A stretch of 64,000 nt of DNA from Pseudarthrobacter enclensis (GTDB taxonomy: Bacteria; Actinomycetota; Actinomycetes; Actinomycetales; Micrococcaceae). Made by a program: the position numbers and the translations under genes. Location: the NCBI RefSeq assembly GCF_030811655.1, contig NZ_JAUSRE010000017.1:49006-113005 (forward strand), given 5' to 3'. Under the pieces are notes generated by a model. That model ran no database searches and had not been told where the DNA came from. It saw nothing but the letters and a program-made list of their open reading frames with translations. This document shows positions 6,781 through 15,840 of this stretch, in pieces; positions within the stretch are counted from its first letter, which is position 1; the number at the start of each line of letters is the position of its first letter.

Positions 6781-9276
6781 TCATGCCGTGGCGTCCCCGG
6801 TGGCGAGAACTGTGCCGGTGGTGCCGTCCACGATGACGTTTTGTCCCTCGGCCAGGGTCCTGGTTCCCTTTCCTGTTCCCATGACGACTGGAATCCCGTA
6901 CTCCCTCGCGACGATGGCGGCATGTGAGCCAAGGCCTCCCATGTCAACGACTACCGCGGCGGCGCGCTGGAACAGCGGTGTCCAGGAAGGATTCGTGTAA
7001 GGACATACGAGGATGTCACCGCTTTGTAACCGGCCGAACTCGTTAGGGCCACCGATGATCCTCACCGGGCCTTCGGCGCGGCCGCGGCTGGCTGGGGTAC
7101 CGGAGAGCAGAACACCGGTCCTGGGCCGCTGATCCTTGAACAGCAGGGTGGTATCCAGCAGCGGGACCCCGTCCAGCTGCCGCCGCTTGGCCGCCCTGCC
7201 CAAAACAACTGGCCGATAGCGCAGCCGGACGGATGCCGGCAGCGCGCCGGCCTCATCATCAGTTATCGCCTCCAACTCCTCGAACCTAAGATGGTAGACG
7301 TCCTGGACATGGTCAAGGACGCCGGCGGCGACGAGTCGGTGGCCGAGCTCACGGTATGCGGCGCGCATGGGCGGGATGACCTTGGTGGCGTAGAAGTGGC
7401 TGTCCTCCCGGAACGCCATCCCTGCCCGCGCGGCCTCGACGGTGCTGAGCAACAGTCGCCGAAAAAAGCTAATGCGGAGGAACGGATGCCGTTTCAGCTC
7501 CTCCAGTGCGGCACCGGTCTGGTCTTCCCGGTCGGTTTCCTCGCTCTGGAGGGCCTTGACGAGCCCAAGCACCACCTCGGGCGCATCGGACCAGGTGGGT
7601 GAGCTGCTCAACACCACGCTGACGGTCTCGCGGTTCCCGTATTCGCGCAGGAAGCTGGAGAACGCGTCGCGGAAGGCAGCGTGGGGCGGGTCCTGCTCCA
7701 CCCGCTGCAGCAAGGCGCCCCCGTCTAAAGCGGAGAAGTCGGCGGCCAGCTGCGGATCAGCACGGACCAGCCCGGCCAATTCTTCCAGGGCCCGGTTGGC
7801 CTTGCTCGTCATGGTCTCCGCACCCGCGATCAGGGCAGAGGCCAATCGAGTCCTCCCCAGCAGAACCAGCAACAGCCGTAACCTCAGCGCCGGCAGGAAG
7901 ATCCCCGGGAGGTAGGAGCTTCGCAGCCCGGTGATACCGCGCATGGTGGCGAAGGAATCGCGCGCAATGTCCACCACCCCTGCCCACCGCAAAGTCTCAG
8001 GGTCCTGGTTCTCGAGCCGCTTCACCTGCTCCAGGAAAGCAGCGAACCTGGGATCCTGCTTCCAGTCGGCTATCGTGAACTGCCGCGCCCGGCAGGCCAC
8101 GCTTAGTGGGGCTGCCAAGAGACGAAGAGTCGGGCGCGGGGTTGGGGGTACCAGCTGCACCACAACACCATCCTCCTCAGGCAGCAGCTCCTCAACCGTG
8201 GGGAAACGCACCCCAAGGCTACCGGCCATCACATGCAGCATGGCCAGGATTCCCTGATTCATCCAGCCGGATACGTCCAACGGGTAAGGCCGCTCCTGGA
8301 ACATCTCGATAAAGAAGGGCGCCACCCGCTTCTGGACAGCGTTCAGCCGCAGCGGCTGCGGGGGCAACGCGGTCATAGGTCTCGACTGCAGGATATAAAT
8401 GCGTCCTTCGACCAGGGCCCACTCGACATCCTGCGGCCGGCCAAAATGGTCCTGCAGCCGTCCAGCCAGCCTGGCAAGCGCGCGCAACCGGTCGGCGTTC
8501 AGCAAAGGAACCCCGCTGTGGACCCCGGACTGCTCGCGCGTGCCGCCACCCACGTCCGTGCTCATGACCACCTCACCGCCCCCAGGGACGAAACTTCGGA
8601 CCGCGCCCGCATGGCCGAGCACATAGTGCTCAGGCGTCACCCTCCCCGAAACCACCGATTCACCCAACCCGGCACCCGCATCGACAACAATCTCCCCACG
8701 CTCTCCCGTGACCGGGTTCGCCGTGAATAAGACACCGGCCACGGCCGCTGGCACCATGCTGTGAACGATGACCGCGATCCCGATCTCCCGCGGGTCAATC
8801 CCCTGCCGCCGCCGATACGCAATAGCCCGGTCAGTCCACAGCGACGCCCAGCAATCCACGACCGCCCTGGTCACAGCTTCCTCGCCGACGACGTTGAGAA
8901 AGGTGTCCTGCTGGCCGGCGAAGGCTGCTCCCGGCAGGTCCTCGGCGGTTGCGCTGGAACGAACCGCCACCGCACCTCCGCCCAGCACCCTGTAAGCTTC
9001 GGCAACTTCCGCCCCTAAAGCCGGGGCCATGCCAAGGCGGGCAATCAGCGAACGGACGGCCCCGCCGTCGTCCACGTTGGGGTCCATATTCGAAAGGGCT
9101 TCACCCAGCTCCGTTTCGGCGAGCAGCGATCGGTACGCCTCCGTGGTGATAACGAACCCGGGAGGGACCGGAAACCCGTGCCGCAACATCTCCCCCAGCG
9201 CTGCACCCTTACCGCCCGCAGCCTCGATATCCCCGACTCCAAAATCAGCCAAGGGACGAACAGTCCTACCTGCCAT
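6781..9276 (-). CDS. PEP-utilising enzyme, rifampicin phosphotransferase-like
   Basis: An 831-residue dikinase-type phosphotransferase. Residues 1-310 are an ATP-grasp/PEP-synthase N-domain (KGAALGEM near 24; AVRSSATAEDLPGAAFAGQQ near 105). Residues 730-831 hold the swivelling phosphohistidine domain, with catalytic His at about 785 in GGLGSHAAIVARE. The domain order ATP-grasp, unknown middle, His domain at the C-terminus matches rifampicin phosphotransferase rather than PEP synthase, which has the His domain in the middle and a C-terminal TIM barrel. The middle segment could bind a drug or another acceptor. ATG 9276 has GGAG nine bases upstream. Monocistronic. Confidence 0.8.
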   Translation of the reverse strand: MAGRTVRPLADFGVGDIEAAGGKGAALGEMLRHGFPVPPGFVITTEAYRSLLAETELGEALSNMDPNVDDGGAVRSLIARLGMAPALGAEVAEAYRVLGGGAVAVRSSATAEDLPGAAFAGQQDTFLNVVGEEAVTRAVVDCWASLWTDRAIAYRRRQGIDPREIGIAVIVHSMVPAAVAGVLFTANPVTGERGEIVVDAGAGLGESVVSGRVTPEHYVLGHAGAVRSFVPGGGEVVMSTDVGGGTREQSGVHSGVPLLNADRLRALARLAGRLQDHFGRPQDVEWALVEGRIYILQSRPMTALPPQPLRLNAVQKRVAPFFIEMFQERPYPLDVSGWMNQGILAMLHVMAGSLGVRFPTVEELLPEEDGVVVQLVPPTPRPTLRLLAAPLSVACRARQFTIADWKQDPRFAAFLEQVKRLENQDPETLRWAGVVDIARDSFATMRGITGLRSSYLPGIFLPALRLRLLLVLLGRTRLASALIAGAETMTSKANRALEELAGLVRADPQLAADFSALDGGALLQRVEQDPPHAAFRDAFSSFLREYGNRETVSVVLSSSPTWSDAPEVVLGLVKALQSEETDREDQTGAALEELKRHPFLRISFFRRLLLSTVEAARAGMAFREDSHFYATKVIPPMRAAYRELGHRLVAAGVLDHVQDVYHLRFEELEAITDDEAGALPASVRLRYRPVVLGRAAKRRQLDGVPLLDTTLLFKDQRPRTGVLLSGTPASRGRAEGPVRIIGGPNEFGRLQSGDILVCPYTNPSWTPLFQRAAAVVVDMGGLGSHAAIVAREYGIPVVMGTGKGTRTLAEGQNVIVDGTTGTVLATGDATA

Positions 9277-9642
9277 CCAGGACTCCTCAAATCAGGACCG
9301 CTTCACACGCCAATACGCCGGCTCCGCGCCGGCGAGTAAAACGTACTCCACGCCAGCCTCCCCTCGCCACACTGCTCTGGCTACCCGACGTATACAGAAA
9401 AGAGAAACGCCTCGCCGTTTACCCGGCCCTACGACCCCTTGATTGGGTCACGACTCCGGCCCCTTAGCTGGCCGAACGTGTTGCCAGCCCGGCTCGCCCA
9501 CATGGAGACCGGGAGGGTTAGGGGAGATGAATTCTCGCCCGAAGCTCCTTACATCCGGACGATAACTCCAACAGTGGGGACGTCGGACCATTTGAGATGC
9601 CGTCGGGTGACGATTACGGGCGGCAGTAGCGAGCATGCCGCT
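9277..9642. other. gene-free stretch with duplicated leader
   Basis: Promoter side of the PEP-utilising enzyme. From about 9567 it contains the leader that is also found in front of the small gene at 2289 (AACTCCAACAGTGGGGACGTC). No other gene or RNA seen. Confidence 0.4.
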
Positions 9643-9768
9643 ATGGACGATCCGCGGCAAGTAGCCCTGGAAATGGTGCAGCAAGATGCGGCTGCGGCCA
9701 GGGCGCGGCTGGAAGATGCCCACGACGGATGTCCGAGGCATTGCCCTACTGACCAGGACGAACGATAG
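9643..9768 (+). pseudogene. truncated second copy of the MNDPRQ small protein
   Basis: It starts MDDPRQVALEMVQQD, 13 of 15 residues identical to the protein at 2289, with a similar upstream block. After residue 15 the two diverge completely and this copy stops after 41 residues, without the acidic helix of the first. It looks like a duplicate whose 3' part was replaced. Confidence 0.5.
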
Positions 9769-9953
9769 CTGTGCCTGCACCGGGTCCGAACTCTCCGAGA
9801 GTGACCCTGATCTGGCCGAAGCCATGAAGCGCACAGGGGTCCAGGTCAGCTACTTCATATCAGTCCACGCCGTACCCTGAGGCGCGAAGATAGCTGCCGC
9901 CCCGTCCGCACACATGAGGTTCACAAGACCCCGGCCCCTTCCCAGAGGACCTC

Positions 9954-10627
9954 TTGAGCACCAAAATCCCTAACGGTTTCCGCCTCGCCGAAGGCACCGA
10001 CCTCGACGCGTTCAAGCAGACCGTCCGAGACGCCGTCGACCCGCTCCGCGACCAGGAAGACCTGATGCTGCTTGCCGTCGAGACGGCCAAGTTCGTCGAT
10101 TCCCACTGGCTCGCCGGCGAACCCATTCCTGCCGGTGCCGCGGCTACTGCCTAAGCCCAGTGGGCCGACGCGCAGTCCAGGATGAGCGTCAACGACTACG
10201 ACCACGACGTCAACCGCTTCAGACTCAGCATCGGCACCGACCGGATCGTAATCATTGTCCATACCGAAAACCCGGCACTCCTGAGCGCCTTCAAGGAACT
10301 GCCCGAGGTCGAGGAGTACGGCTACTGGGACCACACCGACTCCTACCCCGAGGGCGTCACCGGCACCGACAGGAAGATCCGTGAAGACGTGTTGGACGGG
10401 ACCATCCCCGGCATCCGCGTTTCGGACACGATGGACACGTGGGTACTCCGCGACACCGTCGAGATCCGCGAGGAGCTCCGCGACGTCCACGTCATGCTCC
10501 CCCACATCCCCGAAGCCACCGACCGGGCTTGCGGCGCGTCATCGACCACGGCTACCAGGACGCCGTCACCGCCGCCTGCGCCGCCCTGCACGAACAGGAC
10601 AAGAACGAACTGGCGAGGAAAGGCTGA
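9954..10627 (+). pseudogene. MSTKI-type hypothetical protein, broken by stop and frameshift
   Basis: Reads MSTKIPNGFRLAEGTDLDAF from a TTG start with AGAGGA upstream, and runs 66 codons to an in-frame TAA at 10152. The same frame continues without another stop through 10182 (YDHDVNRFRLSIGTDRIVII, then PEVEEYGYWDHTD) to about 10530. There a frameshift is needed to reach HGYQDAVTAACAALHEQD and the final TGA at 10625. The intact product would be about 220 residues. Family function unknown. The substitution-type stop argues against a simple sequencing indel. Confidence 0.65.
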
Positions 10628-10671
10628 TGTCCACCAAGATCTTCAATGGCTACCGAAAGGAGCCCCTTTAG
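10627..10671 (+). pseudogene. truncated second MSTKI-type gene start
   Basis: An ATG overlapping the TGA of the preceding pseudogene begins MSTKIFNGYRKEPL and stops after 14 codons. The first ten residues match the start of the upstream gene (MSTKIxNG[FY]R), so a tandem paralogue once followed here and lost all but its 5' end. Confidence 0.5.
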
Positions 10672-10831
10672 CCCCTTTTCCGAAATGAAATTCAAGGTTG
10701 GACCAGACTCCCATCAGGACCACCATCGGTGGATCTCGAACTGGATTCGGGCTGTCCCCACGTCACCACCGTGGCTGGCGAGACCGCCTCTCACAGGAGT
10801 GGATCAGGATCCCGGTGTAGCGTTCGACGGG

Positions 10832-11410
10832 ATGGATGTACAACCGCAACCCACTGCTGCTACGGATGGAGTGCCCGGCCGGCGGTCGGCCACGAAACGG
10901 GCGAAAGCCGAGACAATGGCAATCTTTGCCGTCTTCGCTCTCTACGTGGCCTTCCTCCTGAGGCTGCTTCTCCTCTCCCGCGCACCGGGTTCGGAGAGAT
11001 CGATTAACCTCATCCCGTTCGCGAGCATCGTCAAGTACCTATCCAGCCAATCTTCGGGGACGGGGAGAGTGGCGTTCGCCAATCTCGTCGGGAACATCCT
11101 GATCTTCATCCCGTTTGGAGTCTACGTGGCGTGGCTCCGACGCCGGGCGACCCCATGGCTGACCATACTGGCGATCGTCTCGGTCAGCGTCACTGTTGAG
11201 ATCATCCAGGGCCTGTTCGCTGTTGGAGCATCGGACATCGACGACGTGATCCTGAACTGCGCGGGAGGAGTCATCGGAATCTTCACGTTCAGACTGCTTT
11301 CCTCGGTCGTCCGCGATGCGTCCCGGGTGCGGACGGTGATGGCCGTGTTGTCACTGCTCTCGCTGCCTGTTTGGTGCTACTTCCTCTTCATCGTCCGACT
11401 GCGCATGTGA
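10832..11410 (+). CDS. VanZ-like family membrane protein
   Basis: A VanZ-domain protein. Four hydrophobic segments follow the family pattern: AIFAVFALYVAFLLRLLLLS, then NLIPF, the block FANLVGNILIFIPFGVYVAWL, the EIIQGLF...DIDDVILNCAGG motif, and a last segment near the C-terminus. VanZ confers low-level teicoplanin tolerance in one operon, but most family members are of unknown role. Start uncertain: ATG 10832 or ATG 10916, the latter just before the first membrane segment. No regulator beside it. Confidence 0.8.
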   Translation: MDVQPQPTAATDGVPGRRSATKRAKAETMAIFAVFALYVAFLLRLLLLSRAPGSERSINLIPFASIVKYLSSQSSGTGRVAFANLVGNILIFIPFGVYVAWLRRRATPWLTILAIVSVSVTVEIIQGLFAVGASDIDDVILNCAGGVIGIFTFRLLSSVVRDASRVRTVMAVLSLLSLPVWCYFLFIVRLRM

Positions 11411-11564
11411 GCCCAAACGCGCCTCTTCTACCTCCCATCAGAGCGACCGGAGCTAAACCATCGGCAGCGGGATTGTGGTACGGCCGCCCAGTGAAATCAT
11501 CATCACATCCTGTCATCGAACCCACCGTTGCCTGTTACGTCGAGATCAACGCAGGATGAGTGTC

Positions 11565-11809
11565 ATGCCGCCCTCCGACCAGCACCGGTTCTACCTCACT
11601 GACTCCGACACCTTCGTCAAGCTGCACTGGCGCACGCCCTCCTCCAGCCTTTCCCGGAGCCTGCTCCCCCGCATCCTTTCCTTCCTATCCGGAGCCCGAC
11701 CCGACCCCGGCCGGTCGTGGACCACAAGGCCTTCGACCGCGCGGCTGCTGCCTTGGCCACCGATGCGGACGCCGCCTTCGCCGCATTCACCCGGGGAAGA
11801 ACGGACTGA
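11565..11809 (+). pseudogene. frameshifted hypothetical gene
   Basis: From ATG 11565 (AGGATGAG eight bases upstream) one frame reads MPPSDQHRFYLTDSDTFVKL as plausible protein, then becomes low-complexity. A different frame reads VVDHKAFDRAAAALATDADA to TGA 11807. A single frameshift near 11640 would join them into an 80-residue protein. Function unknown. Confidence 0.35.
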
Positions 11810-12095
11810 TCTTCGGTCCGAGCGACGTGACGGGGCCCCGGACCACCCATTCACGGGACGCATTGTCGTTACAGTGAGCTCCTCGTCCACCGCCTGTCCG
11901 TGGACGACGTCCGGGCAAGCCGTGGATGTTTGCCAGGCCCTGTCCTGACACAGGAGTCCGGCAGGGTGTGAAGACCCTCATGCGTCGTGAAGCCCTGGCC
12001 AGAGCTGGCCGGGGCTTCCGTACCGTCTACGCATGCTCAGCGGCAACCGATGGAAAGGCATGATGTGATATCCCCTTGTGTGCAGCCCTTGGAAG

Positions 12096-12296
12096 ATGAA
12101 GGACATCCGCCGCCTCTACGTGAACACTTCGGAAGGCGACAAGCTCGGCTATATCGACCTGGCGACAATGGAGGTCGTCACGGAGTCGGAGGCAAGCGAC
12201 GCCGAACTTCGGTCAGCACTTTCGGTCCTTGGCTCGCCATCGGACGTCGTCCGGACGGCCCGGTCATTCGTCAAGCGCCACCGGCGCCGGCTATGA
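12096..12296 (+). CDS. small hypothetical protein coupled to NERD remnant
   Basis: A 66-residue soluble protein (MKDIRRLYVNTSEGDKLGYI) with a Ser/Glu-rich middle and a basic tail (KRHRRRL). ATG 12096 is adjacent to GGAAG; GTG 12078 is the alternative start. Its TGA overlaps the ATG of the NERD remnant (ATGA), so the two were an operon. A partner of the NERD protein is likely, but its function is unknown. Confidence 0.6.
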   Translation: MKDIRRLYVNTSEGDKLGYIDLATMEVVTESEASDAELRSALSVLGSPSDVVRTARSFVKRHRRRL

Positions 12297-12789
12297 ACCT
12301 GCCGTGGGAGGACCTCGCCGAAGTCAGTCCAACAGCCCGTCTCGCGGGTCTTGAGGATGGCTCGTACAGGTCTGGCGCTGCCGCCGAGCAGCGGACTGCC
12401 GGCCTCCTCGCGCCCCTGGAGCGGGCGGGCTAGCCCGTACTCCATTCGCTGCCGCTCAGCCCCTGCAAGGACATCGACCACCTGATCATCGGCCCGTCAG
12501 GGGTCTACTGCATCAACACCAAGTCATCCACCTACGGGGTTGCCGCCAAGGCTGACGGCACGGTGTTGGCCGCCACCTACCTGAGCGCAGCTGCCCGCAT
12601 AAACATCGCCTGCACGCCGGTCGTGGCCGTCTGGTCGTCCCTCAGTTTTGAATCCGAACGCCGTCGCGTCGTTGATGGGTTGGAGATTGCTGACCGCCTT
12701 CGCTCCCGGCCCAGCCGGTTCCCGGATGCCTGGGTCTACGTCGTATACGCGACGGCAAGACGGTCCACACCTGGACGGCCCACCACTAA
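12293..12789 (+). pseudogene. NERD (nuclease-related) domain protein, inactivated
   Basis: The product reads MNLPWEDLAEVSP, then an AEQR block, and after an in-frame TAG at 12431 continues PVLHSLPLSPCKDIDHLIIG and GVYCINTKSS. This is the NERD core (W-R-V-LHSLP, D-IDH-IIGP-GV--INTK). The TAG sits where the family usually has Trp or a similar residue. A deletion shortens the domain after GVAAKADGTV, and the end needs a frameshift to reach RDGKTVHTWTAHH and TAA 12787. Clearly decayed. Confidence 0.65.
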
Positions 12790-12811
12790 GCCGGCCGCGA
12801 AGGCCGTCGGC

Positions 12812-12838
12812 GGCCGCCCCATCAAGGGGGCCGTTTTT
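12812..12838 (+). terminator. rho-independent terminator
   Basis: GGCCGCCCC, a short loop ATCAA, then GGGGGCC and GTTTTT. The stem has one bulge. It lies 20 bases after the NERD remnant. Confidence 0.5.
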
Positions 12839-12969
12839 GGAGGTGTGAGTAAATCGAAGTTGCGCCATAAAAGTGATACGCAATTTAACTTGCGGACTGT
12901 CCCGATTCGGGGTTGTATTGGCGAGGGCTAGTTACCTGGATCACATCTCTCGGATGAAAGTAGGACATT

Positions 12970-14403
12970 GTGCCAACCTCGGCTCTTTCCTCGAATGCGC
13001 TGAAGCACTCGATCAACACCCGCCAATTGACCATGATCGGAATTGGGGGTGTGATCGGCGCCGGCCTTTTCGTCGGCAGCGGAAGCACCATCTCCGGGTC
13101 TGGACCGGGTATCGTTCTCGTCTATCTCTTCGTTGGCCTGGTAATCATCCTGGTCATGCGGATGCTGGCGGAACTCGCTACCGCCAGCCCGGAAACCGGG
13201 TCCTTCTCAACGTACGCCTCCCGCGAGCTAGGGTCGTGGGCTGGTCTCGCGGTCGGCTGGCTGTACGCATTCCACTGGTGTGTGACGGTGGCCTTTGAAG
13301 CGATTGCCGGGGCTGCCGTGGCCGCCCAACTGGTGCCCGGCGTTCCGACATGGGCTTATGCGCTGATCTTTATGGTGATCCTCACGGCCGTGAACCTGGC
13401 AGCCGTGACGTCGTTTGCCCGCTTCGAATTCTGGTTCGCCATGATCAAGGTTGCTGCCATCGTCCTCTTCATTGTGGTTGGCATCGCAGCATTCCTCGGG
13501 GTGTTCCCTGGTTTCCAGTCCCCGGGGGTGGACAACTTGCTGGGACACGGCGGCCTCTTCCCGAAGGGCATGACCCCGGTACTGCTCGCTACGCTGACGG
13601 TCTTCTTTTCGTACTTCGGCACGGAACTCGTCACGATAGCCGCCGGCGAAGCCAAGGATCCCGTGCTGGCTGTCCGAAGGAGCATGCGGAGCGTTTCCTG
13701 GCGGATCCTCATCTTCTACGTTGGCTCTATCCTCATTGTCGTAACCCTGCTGCCCTGGGACGCCACCGAAGTAACCAAGAGCCCCTACACAGCGGTCCTG
13801 AACGAACTGCACGTACCCGGCGCCCAACTCGTGATGAACCTGGTCGTCCTGACCGCCGTCCTGTCGTGCCTCAACTCCGGCATCTACTCCTCCTCCCGCA
13901 TGCTGTTCTCCCTCGCCCGCCGCGGCGAAGGCCCGCGCGCACTGGGAACCACCGGGACGAATGGTGTCCCGATCAAGGCAGTCCTGGCCGCGTCCAGCGC
14001 CGGGTTCTTGGCCGTCATCGCCAACTACTTCCTTCCGACCGGAACCGTATTCACCTTCCTGCTCAGCTGCTCGGGATCGGTGGCCATCGTTGTCTACCTC
14101 ACGATATGTGCAACCCAGATCGTCGGGCGGCTCAAAAAGACGCCGGCCGAGCGGGATGAGCTTCCCGTGAAGATGTGGGGCTTCCCGTACCTGTCCTACC
14201 TCGTGGCCGCCATCCTGCTCGTCATCATCGGAGGAATGGCCCTAACCCCGGCCTCCCAAACGCCGCTGGAGCTCACCAGCCTCATCACCGCCATCGCGGT
14301 GGTCGCCGGTATGGTGCATCAGAAGAAGACGGCGCGGACCGTCACCGCCCGGGTCAGTACTGAGCGTCCCGTACTGGACGATGTTCTCACCAACGACCAC
14401 TAG
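12970..14403 (+). CDS. APC-family amino acid permease
   Basis: A 477-residue, 12-segment amino acid:proton symporter. The start LTMIGIGGVIGAGLFVGSGS carries the APC helix-1 substrate motif (GxIGxGLF). The helix-6 area FFSYFGTELVTIAAGEAKDP is typical of the GABA/D-Ala/lysine permease branch. Start GTG 12970, with AGGA upstream. It is followed at 104 bp by an aminotransferase and then an RpiR regulator, so it probably imports the amino acid that the aminotransferase converts. Confidence 0.9.
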   Translation: MPTSALSSNALKHSINTRQLTMIGIGGVIGAGLFVGSGSTISGSGPGIVLVYLFVGLVIILVMRMLAELATASPETGSFSTYASRELGSWAGLAVGWLYAFHWCVTVAFEAIAGAAVAAQLVPGVPTWAYALIFMVILTAVNLAAVTSFARFEFWFAMIKVAAIVLFIVVGIAAFLGVFPGFQSPGVDNLLGHGGLFPKGMTPVLLATLTVFFSYFGTELVTIAAGEAKDPVLAVRRSMRSVSWRILIFYVGSILIVVTLLPWDATEVTKSPYTAVLNELHVPGAQLVMNLVVLTAVLSCLNSGIYSSSRMLFSLARRGEGPRALGTTGTNGVPIKAVLAASSAGFLAVIANYFLPTGTVFTFLLSCSGSVAIVVYLTICATQIVGRLKKTPAERDELPVKMWGFPYLSYLVAAILLVIIGGMALTPASQTPLELTSLITAIAVVAGMVHQKKTARTVTARVSTERPVLDDVLTNDH

Positions 14404-14507
14404 CGGCCGGGCATCCCAGCACATCGCACCTCTCCCCTGCCCCGCCAGGACCGGAGAGACAAGCCGCTCCCAGCAATCCTCACCTTTGACTTCCAACAGG
14501 AGGCATC

Positions 14508-15752
14508 ATGACCATGCACTCGGCCACCCTGGCCATCAACGAAGCGATTCAAAAACGTAAAGCCAACGGTGAAAAGCTTCTCCACCTCGGCTTTGGGGAG
14601 TCCGGCCTGCCGGTCCCCGAGTTCATCACCCAGGTCCTCCGGATCTCCGCTGACCAGAACAGCTACGGAGCCGTCGTCGGATCGGAACAAGCCAGAAGCG
14701 CCGCCGCAGGCTGGTTCAGCCGGCGGGGACTTCCCACGGGGGCAGAGCAGATTCTGCTCGCTCCGGGCAGCAAGGCGCTGCTTTTCGCAGCACTCGCCAC
14801 CGTCCCCGGGGACCTCATTCTTCCGCGCCCTTCATGGGTGAGCTACGCCGCCCAGGCCGCGCTGCTGAACAAAGCCATTATTGACGTCCCGATTCCGGAC
14901 GACGCCGGCGGCATCCCGGACCCGGACCTCCTGGAGGCCGCCATCATCCGGTCAATGTCGTCCGGTGGTAACCCGGGCGTCCTCCTCCTGACTGTTCCGG
15001 ACAACCCCACGGGAACGATGGCCCGTCCGGAAGCGATCGAGAGGATCTGCGGCATCGCCCAAAAGTACGAACTGGCGATCATCTCTGACGAAATTTACGC
15101 GGAAGTGGTCCACTCCGGAGCTGCGCCCTCCGCCGCCTCCTATCTGGAATCGCGGACCATCGTGACGACCGGCCTGTCCAAATCCCTCGCCCTGGGCGGA
15201 TGGCGGATCGGGTTCGCCCGGGTCCCCCAGAACGAGTGGGGCCACAAGATCCTCGACGACATGATCGGGGTCGCCAGCGAAGTGTGGTCCAGCCTCGCCG
15301 CCCCCATGCAGGCGGTGGCCGCATACGTCCTGAACGAACCCGAGGAAGTCAAGGAGCACATCCAGCGCTCAGTTCGGCTTCACGCCATCGTGGCCAACGC
15401 CGTGTATGAGGAGTTCATGGCCGCGGGAGCTGCCTGCCGCAAGCCCGTCGCCGGCTTCTACCTGTACCCGGACTTCGAACCACTCCGTGACCGCCTCGAA
15501 GCCAAGGGCATTTGCTCCGGCAGCGACCTCGCGGGCGCGTTGCTGGACCAGCACGGCGTCGGTGTCCTGGCCGGGGAAGCGTTCGGCGATAACCCGTCGG
15601 GGCTTCGGGCCCGGGTGGCGACGAGCCTCCTGTACGGCACAACCACCCAAGAGCGGTGGGAGGCACTGAAGTCCGACGACCCGCTGTCCCTGCCCTGGAT
15701 CGCTTCAGCACTCGACCACCTGCGAACTGCCCTGCAGGAGCTGACCAGCTAA
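14508..15752 (+). CDS. pyridoxal-phosphate aminotransferase, class I/II
   Basis: A 414-residue fold-type I aminotransferase. PNPTG-like motif as VPDNPTGT near residue 165, Asp/Tyr of SDEIYAEV near 192, Schiff-base Lys in GLSKSLALGGWRIGF near 223, and a C-terminal Arg in RARVATSL. AGGAGG lies six bases before ATG 14508. It sits between an amino acid permease and an RpiR regulator. It likely deaminates the imported amino acid; the exact substrate is unknown. Confidence 0.85.
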   Translation: MTMHSATLAINEAIQKRKANGEKLLHLGFGESGLPVPEFITQVLRISADQNSYGAVVGSEQARSAAAGWFSRRGLPTGAEQILLAPGSKALLFAALATVPGDLILPRPSWVSYAAQAALLNKAIIDVPIPDDAGGIPDPDLLEAAIIRSMSSGGNPGVLLLTVPDNPTGTMARPEAIERICGIAQKYELAIISDEIYAEVVHSGAAPSAASYLESRTIVTTGLSKSLALGGWRIGFARVPQNEWGHKILDDMIGVASEVWSSLAAPMQAVAAYVLNEPEEVKEHIQRSVRLHAIVANAVYEEFMAAGAACRKPVAGFYLYPDFEPLRDRLEAKGICSGSDLAGALLDQHGVGVLAGEAFGDNPSGLRARVATSLLYGTTTQERWEALKSDDPLSLPWIASALDHLRTALQELTS

Positions 15753-15775
15753 GAAGCCGCCACGCTGAGAAAAGA

Positions 15776-15825
15776 GTGAGGAATGATCTGCCTGCAACTA
15801 GAGTTGCGTGCAGATCATTCCTCAC
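15776..15825. promoter_or_regulatory. 50-bp palindrome before the RpiR gene
   Basis: The arms GTGAGGAATGATCTGC (15776-15791) and GCAGATCATTCCTCAC (15810-15825) are perfect inverted copies, and an inner pair GCAACT/AGTTGC continues the symmetry with two mismatches between. It ends 15 bases before ATG 15841. There is no T-run, so an RpiR operator is more likely than a terminator; as RNA it would form a strong hairpin just ahead of the ribosome site. Confidence 0.6.
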
Positions 15826-15840
15826 TAGGCGGGAGAACCC

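Noticed and set aside
9921..10505. 194-codon minus-strand frame opposite the MSTKI pseudogene
   Set aside because: Val/Gly/Asp-rich shadow composition; the plus strand carries the family sequence.
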